The notes beneath the pieces were generated by a model. The model was not told the DNA's origin and made no database searches. It saw only the letters and a program-made list of their open reading frames with translations. Source: Sphingobium sp. Leaf26 (GTDB lineage Bacteria; Pseudomonadota; Alphaproteobacteria; Sphingomonadales; Sphingomonadaceae). From it: a stretch of 64,000 bases of DNA. Shown one piece after another: positions 63,642 through 64,000 of the stretch. The stretch covers positions 102,370 through 166,369 of the forward strand of contig NZ_LMKV01000002.1 of the NCBI RefSeq assembly GCF_001421665.1. Reading direction: 5' to 3'. A program made the translations under genes and the position numbers. Position 1 is the first letter of the stretch; the number at the start of each line of letters is the position of its first letter.

Positions 63642-64000
63642 GTGACCGACTATTATGGTGGACCCGAAAACAACAGCTACCTCATCACGATTTCGGATGG
63701 ATCATCCTATATCGATGGCGGTGGCGGCACGGACACGCTGACGCTCGACTGGTCGGGCAGCACTACCCAGCAATATGGCCAGGCCTATGGCGCGACCAAC
63801 GGTTACAGCTTTTCCTTTTACGACTATGGCACGGCCTATTCGGTCAGCGGCAGCAATGTCGAGAATCTGGTCGTCAAGTTCGGCAGCGCCGACGACACTT
63901 TCTACGCCTATGCCAACGCGGTCGTTGCTTTCAACGGCGGGGGGGGCAATGACCTTTTCTACGGCGATTTCTCGACCAGCACCGCCAATATCAGCTTCAC
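63642..64000 (+). CDS. RTX-type calcium-binding, glycine-rich secreted protein (N-terminal part)
   Basis: GTG start with AGGGGGAG 8 nt upstream; the frame is open to the window edge (119 residues). SYIDGGGGTDTLTLDW and FNGGGGNDLFYGD are RTX nonapeptide-like calcium sites; the rest is Tyr/Ser/Asn/Gly-rich beta-type sequence. Proteins of this sort leave by a type I secretion system using a C-terminal signal. No signal peptide, as expected. Rest of the gene lies outside. Confidence 0.75.
   Translation, partial: MTDYYGGPENNSYLITISDGSSYIDGGGGTDTLTLDWSGSTTQQYGQAYGATNGYSFSFYDYGTAYSVSGSNVENLVVKFGSADDTFYAYANAVVAFNGGGGNDLFYGDFSTSTANISF

Overview
The window looks like the chromosome of a sphingomonad (Alphaproteobacteria, Sphingomonadaceae, probably Sphingobium or Sphingomonas; this is inference). 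Reasons: high GC, a fused ispDF gene, the dusB-ntrB-ntrC-ntrY-ntrX-hfq-hflX order, an Hfq with two tandem Sm domains, and a large TonB-dependent receptor placed with aromatic-degradation enzymes.

Layout. 1-3675: start of a glycosyltransferase (cut by the window edge), KatE catalase and a Crp/Fnr regulator. 4375-19698: a catabolic region. It holds a ketopantoate-reductase-like enzyme, two LysR regulators, a benzoylformate-decarboxylase-type ThDP enzyme, a two-subunit Rieske oxygenase, a SnoaL-like protein, a C-C-cleaving-type cupin, a GMC oxidoreductase, an aldehyde dehydrogenase, an NmrA-type reductase, a TonB-dependent receptor and an HSL-type esterase. Together these suggest uptake and stepwise oxidation of an aryl side chain to an aromatic acid and then ring hydroxylation; the substrate is not known. 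19.7-22.45 kb: decayed mobile DNA with a frameshifted integrase.

22504-30817 is an 8.3-kb integrative element and the most striking feature. It sits exactly in the anticodon loop of a tRNA-Ser(UGA) gene. The 3' half of that gene is at 22453-22510 and its 5' half is at 30811-30849. The halves share the 7-nt loop, and their acceptor and anticodon stems pair with each other. The element carries a complete, slightly different tRNA-Ser(UGA) (30597-30686), which should replace the one it destroyed. Its cargo is an integrase, an AlpA-like HTH, a RepA/RecA-type ATPase, two tail-to-tail PD-(D/E)XK-like nucleases, a DUF5681-like protein, a run of small phage-like genes and a zinc-finger protein. It has no conjugation or virion structural genes, so a phage satellite or non-conjugative island is likely.

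30982-42528 is core genome: cell-wall enzymes (MltB-like, RlpA, DD-carboxypeptidase), tmk, holB, metG, tatD, an MBL-fold hydrolase, a retropepsin-like protease, an MFS carrier and mazG. 42566-52050 (minus strand) is the nitrogen-regulation and RNA-chaperone block. 52163-61518 holds ispDF, a CinA-type amidohydrolase, a Coq10/RatA-like protein, lipA, a beta-carbonic anhydrase, a NYN-LOTUS protein, acylphosphatase, a MetE-like protein, ettA and an M28 peptidase, with a candidate small RNA near 57.1 kb. The right end has a tiny Asn/Ala-rich lipoprotein, a 25-residue membrane peptide, tRNA-Pro(UGG) followed by another decayed integrase, and the start of an RTX-type glycine-rich protein cut by the window edge.
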